The translations under genes and the position numbers were made by a program. A DNA stretch of 64,000 bases from Melanocharis versteri (Eukaryota > Chordata > Aves > Passeriformes > Melanocharitidae), in contig VZTG01005438.1 of the NCBI GenBank assembly GCA_013397845.1, positions 124,001 through 188,000 of the forward strand. Reading direction: 5' to 3'. The notes under the pieces were generated by a model, which was not told the DNA's origin, did no database searches, and was given only the letters and a program-made list of their open reading frames with translations. Below are positions 1 through 12,600 of this stretch, piece after piece. Each line of letters starts with the position of its first letter. Position 1 is the stretch's first letter.

Positions 1-323
1 ATTTAAGCAGTGCTAATATAATATATATTTTGATTACTACTTGTTTCATCTCTTGTTTTTTGGGTTTGGGTTTTTTTTCCTGTGTAGGTTCACATGAATG
101 TCTCTATTATTTCAGCTGTCAAACTGTCAGGTTCTATGGAAGATGTGATACCTCTGCCTGGTTATTTTGGAAAATCTGTTCTTTTAAGATTGCTTTCTGC
201 AGTGATTTGCATATACTCCTGTATTTACAACAAATTACTGTGAGGAATTTTCTCTTGAGGTTTGAAAAATTATTTTCCAAAAAGAACAGAAGAATAGATT
301 GCTGATTCCCATTTTCTCTGTTT
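1..323. other. AT-rich unique DNA, nothing recognised
   Basis: Short chance ORFs only. No repeat family, splice pattern or RNA gene was recognised before the minisatellite. Confidence 0.5.
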
Positions 324-380
324 GTGCATGGATGTGCATGGATGTGCATGGATGTACATAGATGTGTGAATGTGAATGTG
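324..380. repeat. 10-bp minisatellite (GTGCATGGAT)n, decayed
   Basis: Three exact tandem copies of GTGCATGGAT (324-353) are followed by a variant copy with two changes (354-363) and degenerate GTGAAT/GTG units up to about 380. The array ends where recognisable CR1 sequence begins. Confidence 0.85.
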
Positions 381-382
381 CC

Positions 383-912
383 CTGTACTCGGCACGGGTG
401 AGGCCGCACCTCAAATCCTGCGCTCAGTTTTGGGCCTCTCACTACAAGAAAGACTTTGAGGGGCTGGAGCGAGTCCAGAGAAGGGCAATAAAGCTGGGGA
501 AGGGTCTGGAGAGTCCTATGAGGAGCAGCTGAGGGAGCTGGGGATGTAAAGCCTGGAGGAAAGGAGGCTGAGAGGAGACCGTATCACTCTCTACAACTCC
601 CTGAAAGGAGGTCGTAGCCAGGTGGGGGTCAGTCTGTTCTCCCAGGGAACCAGTGACAGGACAAGAGGAAATGGCCCCAAATTGTGTCAGGGGGGATTCA
701 GGCTGGACATCAGGAAGAATATTTCACTGAAAGGATCGTTAAACATTGGAACAGGCTGTCCAGAGAGGTGGTGGAGTCACCATCCCTGGAAGTGTTCAAC
801 AAACAACTGGATGTGGAACTCAGTACCATGATTTAGTTGACATGGTGGTGTTTGGTCAAAGGTTAGACCCAATTAACTTGGAGGTCTTTCCCAACCTTAA
901 AGATTCTATGTA
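383..912 (+). mobile_element. CR1 LINE, 5'-truncated, 3' end present
   Basis: This is a 5'-truncated CR1 non-LTR retrotransposon. The left part corresponds to the C-terminal region of ORF2 (after the reverse transcriptase catalytic core): the segment reading ALVRPHL / QFWA / YKK in the family is recognisable at about 385-455, followed by the SLEKRRLRGD-like and SDRTRGNG-like blocks (about 550-680). The right part is the 3' UTR, ending in AAGATTCTATG at 902-912, which matches the CR1 terminal octamer. Stop codons and frameshifts break the frame, so no functional protein is made. CR1 copies normally lack target-site duplications and none was sought. Confidence 0.93.
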
Positions 913-2381
913 AAAGTAAATACTTTTTGACTTTTTATTAAATTTTCTTCTGTCTTTAGCACAAGCAGTCTCTTCTTGTATATTACTTTTTCTATTCTAT
1001 TTTCTAATATGGATTAGAAAAAAAAGGTGTTTTGGTGTTTTCTAACACGTAACTAAAATGTAATAATTGTGTTATCAGCCATGATTTCTTCATATACTTC
1101 TTCATGTTCTCAAAAAGAAATGTTATTAAATCAAAAATATCACATAGAAATAATAACAATTGTCAGAAATGCTTCAAATTATGAAGAAAAAATTTTCTGG
1201 CTATGAAAGCTCTTTGCTACAGGACTGACTGTCACTCAGATCTAGTGATACACTCTTCATGTTCCTGGGACAAAGTGTGTTCTTGCCAAAATGCTGATTT
1301 TGTCCATAGGCTTAGGGGATATAGAAGACATGCCACGGTCATTTAAACATGCCTTCAGGATGTAGGAAGCAGTTTCTTTCCTCTGATCAACACGAAGATT
1401 TTGGGGATTTTGTAGTCCATTTTAAGTCCAGTTGTCCCATAAAGTAATGATTGCACATAGACTTTGATTCCCCTAAGGAACTGATCCCTTTTTAGACCAT
1501 CACCACTAGTTATTTCCCTCTCTTCAGCTTCTGCAAGTACTTCATCTATTCTGAGGAAGTGCAAAAGGACAAATGAGAGATGAAAGTAGTTTTAAAGAAA
1601 TATCTAAATGTACCTGACTACATATTTTCTCTTGAAATGGGCCAGTTAGTCTCTGATGAGCTCTAGATATAACAATCAGTAGTCAAAAGGGTTCACCAAA
1701 AGTGATCTTCTTTCTTGTAGTACCAAGAGTTTCTTCAGTGAGGGAACACCTTGGCTTGACCTTTTGTTTCATATGCTGTAATTATTTGGAGCTTTGCTCT
1801 ACTAACAGCATTTTCCCCCTTTTAAATGAGATCTCAGGTAATAGTATCTCAGCAAATTTTTGGCTCTAAGTCAAGTCATTTGACAGCTAAAACCCTAATA
1901 TATTCAGGCTAGAAAATAGGAAGTATATGCCTTCTGCATTTTAATATGAGAATAACATTAATTATTCAAGTTATATCAGCACAAATTAAATTTTAATGCC
2001 AACAAGTCATTATCATGTTATCTTAACCAAAGAGAATATTGAGTCTTTACAGTACTCTTCATTTCAGTTTACTCTTTATTTCAGTTCTTTTTTCCCAGCT
2101 GAGCGAGCAGGTAAACTTGATCTCAGACCTGTCACACCATTTTCAGAAATCATGTATTTCTCAATCTCAAAAGTATTTGAAAGGAAAAAAAAAAAAGGAA
2201 AATTTTGAATCTCCATTTTTGCACAGATTTTGCACAGTGAGCGATCACAGCTCTGAGCAACCTGCTGTAGCTGGTGCTGCTGGGTGATCTCCATGTGTGC
2301 CACAGGCACTCCGTGGGCCTGTGGTATAGGTAAATTCTAAAAAATTTACTGTATTGCTAAGATGGAGTTGCGTAGATGAAA
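913..2381. other. AT-rich unique DNA, nothing recognised
   Basis: Only chance ORFs of about 70 codons or fewer. No repeat family or exon structure was recognised. Confidence 0.45.
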
Positions 2382-2466
2382 TGTGTGGGTATGCGTGTAT
2401 GTATGTGTATATACATATATGTATATATATATATATACACACATATATGTATATATTTGTGTACAT
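2382..2466. repeat. TG/TA-rich microsatellite
   Basis: Alternating purine-pyrimidine tract of TGTG, TATG and TATA units with a central (TA)n core flanked by ACACATATATGT-type palindromic pieces. Such tracts are length-polymorphic and can extrude hairpins. Confidence 0.85.
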
Positions 2467-5400
2467 TTACATGAATTAAATTCCAACTACTAAAAGCAAG
2501 AATTCTATGAATATCTAAGATTCAACTGTAAATCTGAACCCTATTCAGTAGATTATTATGAACAGCAGTACTTGACATTTAATTATGTTTAAAGAAACCC
2601 TAATCTAGAGAAGGAAAATAAGATAAAATTTTTCAATAGATTTTTTTACACAAATCTTTAAATTCAGCTGCAGTGAATGCGAGTGGGTCACTTACCACAC
2701 AAGAGAATTAAAGAATAGAATAAAATTTAGTAGAGTCAAAGCATCCTTTCAAATTACTAAATTATCAACCTTGGAATTATTTTTTCTTCTAAGACTTCAG
2801 CTCCTTCCAGCAACAAGGCACAATTCCGAATAGAGATGCAGAGTGCCAGTGCTCTCCAGAACTGACCAGAGGTAGGTCATGGTCACTCCCCACCCTCTTG
2901 GAACAGATGCTGCTCTGCACACCTTGACATCTGCACTCTTGTACTTGGGATTTTATCATAAATCCTCAATGCTGCTCAAGTGTTACGAGTGGGCAGGCTA
3001 TTTTTGAGGAAATCACTGGTAGAGGTTGTACATCGTACACTGCAAGTGATTCCAGACCCACTGGTAAGGCAGAGAGTTTGATTCCCATGGTGGGATGGGG
3101 CTGAGGAGACAGAAGAGTGAATAAATATTTTCCAGTACAGTTTAGAGTCCTACGTTTTAGAAGCATGAACCAGACCCAGGGTTTCCTATCTCAGCTGCAC
3201 CTGGGAAGAACCTGGATGAAGTTTTGAACAATATTCTTGCTCTCTGGGAGAAACTAGAGAGAAACAAATTCTACAGAGAAGGGAAGGTTTGTCCTGTCCT
3301 GAACAGTCTGTGTCGGTTGTGTATAAACAGAGCTCATTTACTAGCAAAACTTCATTAAGAGTTAAAGAATATGTACATTTAAAAGCAGTTTCCTAAGGTT
3401 TATTGTTGTAGTCGCTAGTGAACTTTCTTCTGTAACTTGAGATCTGTAGTGTCTCAGTAAGGCTGTGAACATTTCTTCACAAGTTAAATCTCTTGTTGTT
3501 GTTTCTGTGCTTAATGTTTTAGAGGTTCTGGTCTCCAGTATTTTCTTTCTGTTTTCCCTTTATTCATAGATATTGATGGAGGGAAATGTAGACTGTAATT
3601 AATAGATCTTTACCAGATTAATAGAGATAGACCACTTTTAGATGGGGTTTACGTTTTATTTCTTTTTTCAAAACCCTTATTTTCTTCAGCTTTAATATCC
3701 GATACCTCTTATACTCATCTCTATAAGCTTTTATACTCTCTTTAAACAATGAATGTGTCAAAAAGACACTGTGAGAGATTTTCAGAATTATGCAACTGAA
3801 AAGATTTCAGTAGCAAACTGTGCTTTCTCTAAGGAACATTAAGTTTTAAGTGAGTTATTTGGTTCTGGATGGCTCTTCCAACCAATATTTTAAAAAACCT
3901 TTATAAGCTTCAGATGGCTTCTGAATTTATAGTGCTGGTAAGTCACATAACAAGCCTTCAGAATATGGCCACAGTTCTGCAGTACAAACATGCAAGGTGT
4001 TAATCACTAAAGCAGTTTCTGAGCTCCAGAATGAAATACTGCTAAAGGATGGAACACACACAGATTACTGATATTTTTTAGCAAGCTCTGATTTATAAAT
4101 TTCATCTCCCTTCCCAGACTCGATCACTTTATTTTTTTTCCTGGACTTCCATCCAGACTTCATAGAGACTTCACAATCCCTGTGTCTTCCTGGTCCTGTC
4201 AGTTTAGTGAGCATAAGCAATCAATGACATGTCATTCACCACAATTCACAAGAGATTTTTTTTCCTTGTATTTGAGGGAATTCTGCAGTCCTAAAACTTG
4301 TCTCATTTATAAGGTAATGCTACAGTCTAAAAAATATAAGTCTGCAAGGTATTCTATCAGATGCAGGAAGAGCCTGCAAGGAGCCTTGCTGTGAAGCCAC
4401 AAGGTCTGCATCTCAGACTGAGGTGTTTGGAGAAACAAGTCACCAGGGTCTGCTGGTCCTTACTCTAATCAAATAACCAGATTTTAATACTTTAATAAAT
4501 TAATATTCAAATAATTTAAATAAGTCCTAATTTTAAGACTATTATAAATGAAATATCAGTAAATAAGCCGCAATTGTAATGTTTTAATGAATCCATAAAA
4601 TAGCATTTCTTTATATATCACATGAAATAAATCTCAAATTCTGTGAAATGTTCTGGAAAAGATTGCAAGATAGTGTTCATTGATAAGGTTTTTTATTAAT
4701 AAATAGTGAAGGAGTTCTAATGTGGATTTTTAGAATAGCATACATAGAAATTAAAAGTGTTACATATATATGGGAATTGTAATTTCAACCTTAAAGAAGT
4801 TAAATATTGTAAGACTGTATTTTTAATATGACATTCCAATTTGTTCAGCAAATTATAATTTTCATTCCTTTTAAGGAAAGATGATCTAATTTTCAACTAG
4901 GAGGAAATACTGAGATGCTGACCCATGCCAAATTTCATTGAAATAGATTCTTTTAATCAATGATGAAAGAGGGAAATAGAACAATTAAACCCCTTTCATA
5001 TTCAGTGCCATTAAGTAATAATATTGTCATACTTTTGTCACATTGTGCCTTCAAATATTTAATTACCATCTGGAGAAAGGATAAAATGTGCAGCCTATTG
5101 TGCATTTTGCATTAATTCACATTTCGCTAATGACCCATAGCTCACTAATTTATCTTGGTAGACCTTGGAGCTTTAGTTATATGACTGAAAAATCATTGAG
5201 AGTCATGAGGAGTATTGTAGATGGTTTTTCTTTATAAAAATAAAAACTCAAAGTGCCATAAAAATCAAGGTCTGTAATGATTTTTATTAAATGGTTGTAA
5301 GACTAACAGGTTTTGTGCGTATTAGTGATATTTAGACTGATGAATACTTTACTGAGAATATAAAGTAGTGAAATATAATTTATAACAACATTAAAGAGAC

Positions 5401-5597
5401 AAAAATAGAAACAGCTTGGAAACTAAGTGAAATAGAGTAAAGAGAAAATGCGTGGTCTCAAAACAGGAAACAAAACCTCTTGATTTTTCTTTTAAATTCA
5501 GGATTTTGGAAAGCATCTTTTCATATTTCAGAGTAAGAGCTTGTAAATAAGAAGACTTGTTAACAGCTTTTATTTCTCATATCTAACAAGAATAGTT
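2467..5597. other. AT-rich unique DNA
   Basis: No gene or repeat family was recognised. The part at about 5060-5175 has the texture of a conserved noncoding element (see findings); the rest is unremarkable. Confidence 0.4.
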
Positions 5598-6700
5598 TGC
5601 TGGCTCATGTTCACCTGGTGTCCGCCAGGTCCCCCATGGTTCCTTTTCTGCAGAGCATCACTGGGTGCTCTCCAGCACTCACTGGTGCATTGGGTTGCTC
5701 CTCTCCAGCATAACTTTGAACTTCCCTCAGTTGAACTATAAGAGGTTCCTTACAGTGACAAGAGGGTCCTTACAGCTGACATTTCCAGCCTGTCGATGTC
5801 ACTCTGGATGGCAGCATGACCCTCTGACATATCGAAGAGGAAATATCAACTGCTCTTTCCTCATCCACCCAGCCAGTTATTTAAATATAGACAGTGACGG
5901 AGTTCATGAAGCATGACTTTCCCTTTGTGAATCCATGCTGACTACTCCAAATCACCTTCTTGTCCTTCATGTCTCTCAAAATGGTCTCCAGGATCAGCTG
6001 ATCAGCCTGCATCCTTTTTTATGCCTTTCTTGATAACAAAAATGACTTTTTTTTCCCCTCCAGTACTCCGAATTGTCTCCCAGCCACCAGATAATTTGAA
6101 GATAATTAAGAATAGCCTCACAATGACATCTGTCAACTCCCCCAGCACTGATCATGGACTTCTCTATGATCAGTTTGCTCAAGAATCATCTGATCTGATC
6201 CTCATCCATCAAGGGTAGTTTTAACTTGCTCCAGACATTCCACCCTGGTCTGCATGGCCTGGGATTCTTGAAGGTTGGTCTTACTAGTAAAGATTGAAGT
6301 GAAGAAGGCATTCAGCACTTTTTTGTTTGTCCTGTGCCACTGGGGCCCCTTCCTAACTAAACAGTGGGGGCACATTTCCTCAGTCTTCCTTTTTCTGCTT
6401 ATGGACTTCAGGAAGCCCTTCCTGGTTCTTTGATATGCCTCTCCAGGTTTCATTCCAGGTGGCCTTTGACGTTCCTAGCCACATCTTTGCATGCTCAGGC
6501 ACATTCTTCCTGGGACATCTATCCCTGCTTCCACCTTTTGTATACTTCCTTTTTTGGTTGTTTCATATTTGCTGGGATCTCCTGGTTCATCCAATTTTGT
6601 CTGACTTCCCGCTTGTTGGGATGAACTCTCCCTGAGGTTGTAGTAAGCTGTCCTAATAACAACTGGTTTTCTTGGATCCCTCTTCCTTCTAGGGTCCAAA
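5598..6700 (-). mobile_element. Old CR1 LINE, ORF2 interior (linker plus RT), internally deleted
   Basis: Reading the minus strand from 6700 down, the segment follows CR1 ORF2 from the region between endonuclease and reverse transcriptase into the RT domain. Recognisable blocks are KKEVYKRWKQG (about 6519-6551), SISRKRKTEE (about 6385-6415), FFTSIFTSK and QESQ (about 6255-6310), and the RT motif SQHGFTK (about 5925-5945). A jump then loses the catalytic core and resumes at the VDEG-like block, ending near the LNMS motif at about 5600. Stops and frameshifts are scattered throughout. Both the 5' end and the 3' UTR are missing, so this is a decayed interior fragment. The 300 bases beyond 6700 could not be matched. 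Confidence 0.85.
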
Positions 6701-6992
6701 TGTTCCTGGGCGTTGGAACCTCAATTATCTCTGCTGTTAACTTGGGAAAATGCTCCCTGCCATTGTCTTGCCTCTCCCAAAAACTCTTACCCATGTTTTG
6801 GGAATTGTTTCGGGGAGCATTCCCAGTATATGGAATGGAAATGACTGTCATATTTTGGAAGTTAACAGTTATGGATAGGTGCACTTTCATAGCAGATGAC
6901 TTCCATGTCAGGGTTTTGTCTGCAGTGTATTTTCTAGTCCAGGCACAGCAAATCAGAACTGCAAGTCAGGAGCTAGTATTCATCTTCACTAG
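6701..6992. other. Unclassified sequence between two CR1 pieces
   Basis: A minus-strand open frame runs from the CR1 fragment into this segment (6519-6890), but residues upstream of about 6700 do not resemble CR1 ORF2 as I know it. It may be an unfamiliar CR1 subfamily or unrelated DNA. Confidence 0.3.
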
Positions 6993-7107
6993 ATTCACAG
7001 AATCATAGAATGGCTTGGGGTGGAAGGAACACCAAAAATCCTCCAATCCCCCTGCCTTTGGCAGAGACGCTTTTCACTAGACCAGGTCACTCCAACCTGG
7101 CCTTGAA
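6993..7107 (-). mobile_element. CR1 LINE, 3' tail only
   Basis: Starts with CACAGAATCATAGAATGG, the reverse complement of the CR1 3' terminal octamers, followed by the GGTTGGAAGG-like and CCAACCTGGCCTTGAA blocks of the 3' UTR. About 115 bases survive. It lies on the minus strand, upstream (in element sense) of the ORF2 fragment at 5598-6700, so the two are separate insertions rather than one element. Confidence 0.9.
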
Positions 7108-9599
7108 TAATGTAACCACAAGTAAACAAATAAGCCACAGAGGAAAGAATTTGAGAGATATGGGAAAACTATCTCTAGCTGTGGTGACAAACTGTTAGTG
7201 TCTTTCAGTTTGCACCAGATGTTGTCATGTTTTTTAAAAGCCTCTGAGAAGAAGTACTTAGTCTTACAGTAAAAAGCAAACTTCAACCTCAGCCAGTGTA
7301 TATCATCTTACATATTTATTAGCACTGTGCTTTTGATCTTCTGTTCCATCCACAGGTGAAGTTCAGTGAATTCGTATTGAGAGAGACTGCAGGTCCTGTA
7401 GGGCTGTATCTGAGTACTCCCAGCTGCCTGGGTTCTGCAACTGGACAGAAGATGCTGCATATTTCTGTGCTCCTCTCACTCTGACAGACAGGCAGGGCCC
7501 TAAATGCAGGTGGATAGCAGCTGTGCGCTGAGCTCCTAAATGGAAAGGATGCAAACTAGCAATGATCAGTCCGTGTTAGAATTATTTTCTGTATACTTTT
7601 ATGAAACTGTCATTACTTTTCAAAAATAAAATTTCATTTTTTTTCTCCTTCATCAAAACATTTAGAATTTAATAAGATGCTACTCTCTACCCTTCAGTGA
7701 AAATTTAAGGAAGCTCAGCCTTAGGTGGCGTGCTCTATATTGATCTGTTTCTGTGCTGAAAAACAATTCTGTCATCCAGAGAATAGGGAAGGACCTATGG
7801 ATATTCACGAGTGAATCATGGCTTACCTTCCACCCCTGAAAGAGAAAATCTTAGTACAATAGTATCTACCATGCTAACATGTAATTTATTTATAAATTTT
7901 ATCTCTGTAAATGAAAATGCACTTTCCACTCACCACTGTATCAAGTAACTGGAGCAATAGTTACACTCACTGTCTAATAACACTTAAAGATATGGTACTT
8001 AATTAAACAGATTGCTTTGTTTTTAACATAAGTTCTAGTCAAATAACACAGAGCACAGCAATTACTGAAAACTGCATGTGATTTATAAGGTGATAAGAGA
8101 GGAGATTTAATAGTGCTCATATCTGGAACAAGCTTTCTGTATTCTGCAATCCAATTTTTTAAGTCAAATTTTTATTCTTGATGATTATCAGACTACATGG
8201 TCTAATTAATCTTTTGTTACTCTGCAGCATTAGTATCTTCCCAGTCACACTGGAATATTAAAAATCACACACTCACAAGACAAAATATAAAACAAATGTT
8301 AGTGTTCAACATTGAAGTTAGACTCCCATCAGGACATAAAAATAAATTAATAAATTTAAATGTATACATATATTTGTACAGAGTAACAAACTAAAAATTG
8401 TGATAAACAGCAAATATTGTTCCAAAGAAACAGCTTAAAATCACTACTTATGCATTACCTTTTTTTTTTTTATTTCCAAGCATGTTCTAAATACTGCTGA
8501 AGTAATAGATTCAGGTATCTAATTCTCCCTGACAGCAAAATCACTCATTTGCATTTGCAGCACCAAATACACAAAATAGTCACTGTGTATCTCCTTTACA
8601 GCTTCCTATTTAACAGGCATCTTTTTGATCTGCTCACCAGTTAAGACTCTCAGATTCTCAAGGAAAAGGAGACTATATCATAACTCATCTACTTATATCA
8701 AACAGTAATTTTTTTAATCAGGTGCTGTATTTTTCTTCCTTGTTCTTGAGCAAAACTGATGAAGGTTTTCAGTATGCTGTGGAACACTACCGACTTCAAA
8801 GTAGAAGAATTCATTTAATCCAACAGTCAGTTTGGTGCAAAACTGATTTATTTAAAGTCCTGAAATACTATGAACTTTCAATTCCCATTAAATTCAGTTT
8901 ATTAAAATCCCTCAGGACTGGGTTTGTCTTACTCTCCCTTCAACATCTGTTAGCACAGATGTGTTTGTTAAAGCTGTACCTGGTTTGTACAGTGTGAAGC
9001 CCACCCACATGTTTTCCAGCCTCAAAACCAGCCTTAATCAAGGCAATATATTACAAATACACAATCTGTGAGAAGGAAAAAATCTGACGTGCCTGGGCTA
9101 CAGGGGCATAACTTTCCTTCTAAATTATTCTCCATATCCAGCTCTCATTAGCTGTACATCTTATAGAAAGTTACTGCACTGGAGCAATTTCAGGGAGTTC
9201 TGCCCCTTGTTAGGAGAGTGTTATAATATTTCAACACTATTTGATTGTATTGCAGGACTGTAATGTGCTAGAAGTGTAGTCTTTCATTTATTCTCCCACT
9301 AGAGGCATAATTGGTGAGAACACTTACATGTGAATTCTGCCCCAATCAGCTGAGATCAGAATAAACATCTCCACTGTCACATCTCCATTGCCTTATTAGC
9401 ATTGCCAGGCATGAATCTAGATTATCTTTAATGAGCTCCTTAGAATATCAGGCATTTACTCATATTTCTGCAGCTTTCAGGTCAACCTATTAATTTCAAA
9501 ATTATCTGAGATTATTTTAATAAAATCAGATGAGACCACCCCCTTTTGTGACTTTTAAGACCAAACTACCATTGTTCAAGCCTTCAAGACTTATCACTG
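7108..9599. other. AT-rich unique DNA
   Basis: Nothing gene-like was recognised. It contains a T-run at about 8461-8471 and a modest GC rise near 7380-7550 without a recognisable family. Confidence 0.4.
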
Positions 9600-9684
9600 C
9601 ACAGTGTAATTAGGCACTGGAAGGATTTCTTTTCCATATATTCTCACAGTGTAATTAAGCACTGAAAGGATTTCCATATATTCT
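9600..9684. repeat. Tandem duplication of a 45-bp segment
   Basis: Unit 1 (9600-9644) and unit 2 (9645-9684) share CACAGTGTAATTA, CACTG, AAGGATTTC and TTCCATATATTCT blocks. Unit 2 lacks five bases and carries two substitutions, so the duplication is not very recent. Confidence 0.85.
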
Positions 9685-12600
9685 GATCTCAAATATTTGT
9701 ATCTGCACAAGCTATAACTGAACACCCTTTAGCATGCAATAATTCTGATATTTCTTTTTTTATATATATTTTAATATTAAAAGTTTCAATGTATTTTTAC
9801 AGTACTAATGATACACTGAAACAGAGCTGTCAGCTGTCATTTCAAGCACTGATTGCCATTAGATGGAAAAATTTACATTGACTTCCAACCAGCTAGGGAA
9901 ATCTCCAAATATGGAACAGGTTAAATACAATCAGTGTATCTCACAGTGTTTTACTTGGTTTTCACATTTAAATTTCCTGCATGTCTTCACATTGATTCTG
10001 CCTGCAAATCTTTTTTTTTTTTCCATCCTCTCCTTTTTTTTTCCTTTTTGATAGAGAAAACAGAGTCTTCATATTGATTCCAGTATCTGATCCCATGAAA
10101 TACGAATTCCCGATTAATAAAGTCCTGCAACAAACATATCCAGTAACTTCTCCTTAAATCTCACTCTTCTCTCTTAATATGTAAACCTGATCATTCAGTG
10201 AGCTAATTGTGGGCTGAATGTCCTTATATAAGAAATCCTATGAGTCTTACATATTTTCATGCATTCGTTTGCTGGATTTCCTGATCTAAAACTTCTATTA
10301 CAGACCAAACACACAATTTGAGGAAAATATTTAGTTCAAACCACCAAGGGAAGCTGCATGGTATTTTGTCAGTGGTGGTCCATTGTCTAGTATGAAACTA
10401 ATGAATTTTGTATCTTTCCATCCTGTTAAACTGCAGTTTTTCTGGTAAGCTGAGGAAGTCAGAATTTCTAAGTGGTAAAACAAGAATGAGCTAAAAATAG
10501 GACAAGAGAGAAGGAAACAAGAAGAAAATTAATTAACATATCTGTTCTCTAGTGAGGCAATTCAGAAGTAAAGAGAACAGTTTCCAACGCCAGTTGTTTC
10601 TCCCATGCTGCCAATCAACACAAAAATAGGATACAAGTCACAAAGCAAAGAATTCAAGGCAGATTACTTTGACTGCTCATTTAGTGTCATTTAGTCATTG
10701 ATAGGAATGATAGAATGGAATTAACAGAGTCACTGAAATGGAAGATGAAGTGCAAATTATGTTCCAGTAACCGTGGGTTTTGATATCAAGGAAAAATTAT
10801 ACAGTGTATACTTAAGAACCAATAACCTAAACCAATTAAGATGCTATAAACTTCTGCTATATTATTAGACATAGTAAGCGGATGATAAAATTAACTTCTA
10901 TGCAAATCAGTCACAGAACCCAGATTCAGATGTATTCATTCTCAGTTTTTATCTGGTGTCATTGCACACAATAGTAAATTAAATATATCTCTATACATTA
11001 TTTACTTCCAGACTGTTATGTGGTCACTGTGAGGTTCTTCATTGCTTATAGAAGCTTTTTTTTGTACTAACTGCTATCTTTTTTTCTTGTGTATTTCCTT
11101 CACACTTTCAGTAGGAAGAGGAGGCATGGGATAAATATTTTTTGTTAAAAAAAAGTTGGATTTACACTGATCTGATCAGGACAAATACTGCTAACATAAT
11201 TTATTCTGAATGCATTGCCTTTTCTGAGCATTTAGTGTGCTATTAAAGCATTTTCTCTTCATGTTCTGTGTTTGCTGAATAAAAATAAGTAGGAATAAAT
11301 TAGTATATTAGTTATTTTCCTATATTACATCATAAGAGAAAACAGAAAAATATTTTAATATTTAACCATATCATTATTTTAACTGCACCCTGTATTAATT
11401 ATTCCTTGCATAGGATTTGGATTGAATTACTGAAAGCAATAAATAAAATTGCTATCTGCTTTAACTCCACTGACTTCAATTGAATTTAAGCAGAGTTCAG
11501 CGTGGTCTTTGTATCCACATAGGATATTAAAAGCAGAGAAAAGTTATGCCAACGGTAGCTCTATAGATGGAAATGAGGAAATGAAATCCTAAAGTTCTAA
11601 CATTTACTGCGTAGCACTTCAAGTTTGTGTGAGAAAGAGAGCATATGGGAATATCTCTGTGTCCCTGCATGTACTTACAGAGGTTATTGAAATTTTCCAG
11701 ACCACAGGTGCCCAATCTCATTTCTGGATAGACTGTCAGGCACTTTAGTTTATCAGCAGTGAGTTTCAAATAAATACATTTACACCCTCTATCTCCTCCT
11801 ACCAAAGTAGAGCTCTCTTCCAGCCTTTCCCTACCAACTGTTACAAAAAAATTATTCAGTTTTCCTGCACGTGCCACTTTGGTGGCTGGCTTTGTAAAAT
11901 GGATCTGCAGAGTGGCTTGAGAAACCAGCCGACAGATAAGATCAGAACTCCCCAAATTTTTAATGAAGAATATGGTCCATAAATGAAAGAACATGTGGGG
12001 TGGAGGCCACATATTGCTCAAGACTAGTCCAGATTTTTGAAAGCATAATTAAACTATACCTGAAACTCCTGTAGAAAGGTACATTTAAGCTTCCTGCTTC
12101 TGTTCATTCTCTTTATTGCTTTTGTTAAGATATTTTGTTAAAGAACCATAAATACAAAGTAAATAATAAAATGAAAGAAATGCTTCTGCCACTTTAGGTC
12201 TTGGCAAGTGAGGTTATGAGATTGCATTCCATTCATACATTTAAATGCGTATATCCTTACTTCCCTAATACCGTTTCAACACCCAGGGCAATTTCAGGCA
12301 GACTTGAAAGAGATAAAGGCTAAAAGGTTGTCAGATATTACACACAGCAAGATAGAAGAGGGAGTTCCTATTAGTGCCACTCTGTAGAAAAGCCCTCATT
12401 GCGAAAGTGCATCTTTGTTACAAATCAGAGACTCTAAGTAGCCCTCCAGGACCCAATGCCATGGACACATTAATTCCATTGTTCACAACTCATGAAGCCT
12501 TTTTCTCTATGTGTCTTGCTGATAAGTTACTTTTTGATTGCTTTAGCATTTTTGGGTTTGAGGCAAAGCAAAACAAGTGTAACATTTTCCTAAAGACTGC

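Noticed and set aside
6519..6890. 123-codon minus-strand frame
   Set aside because: Its recognisable half is CR1 ORF2 debris and the rest is unmatched; not an independent gene.
11527..12021. 164-codon minus-strand open frame
   Set aside because: No recognisable domain, signal or flanking splice sites; composition is that of surrounding noncoding DNA.
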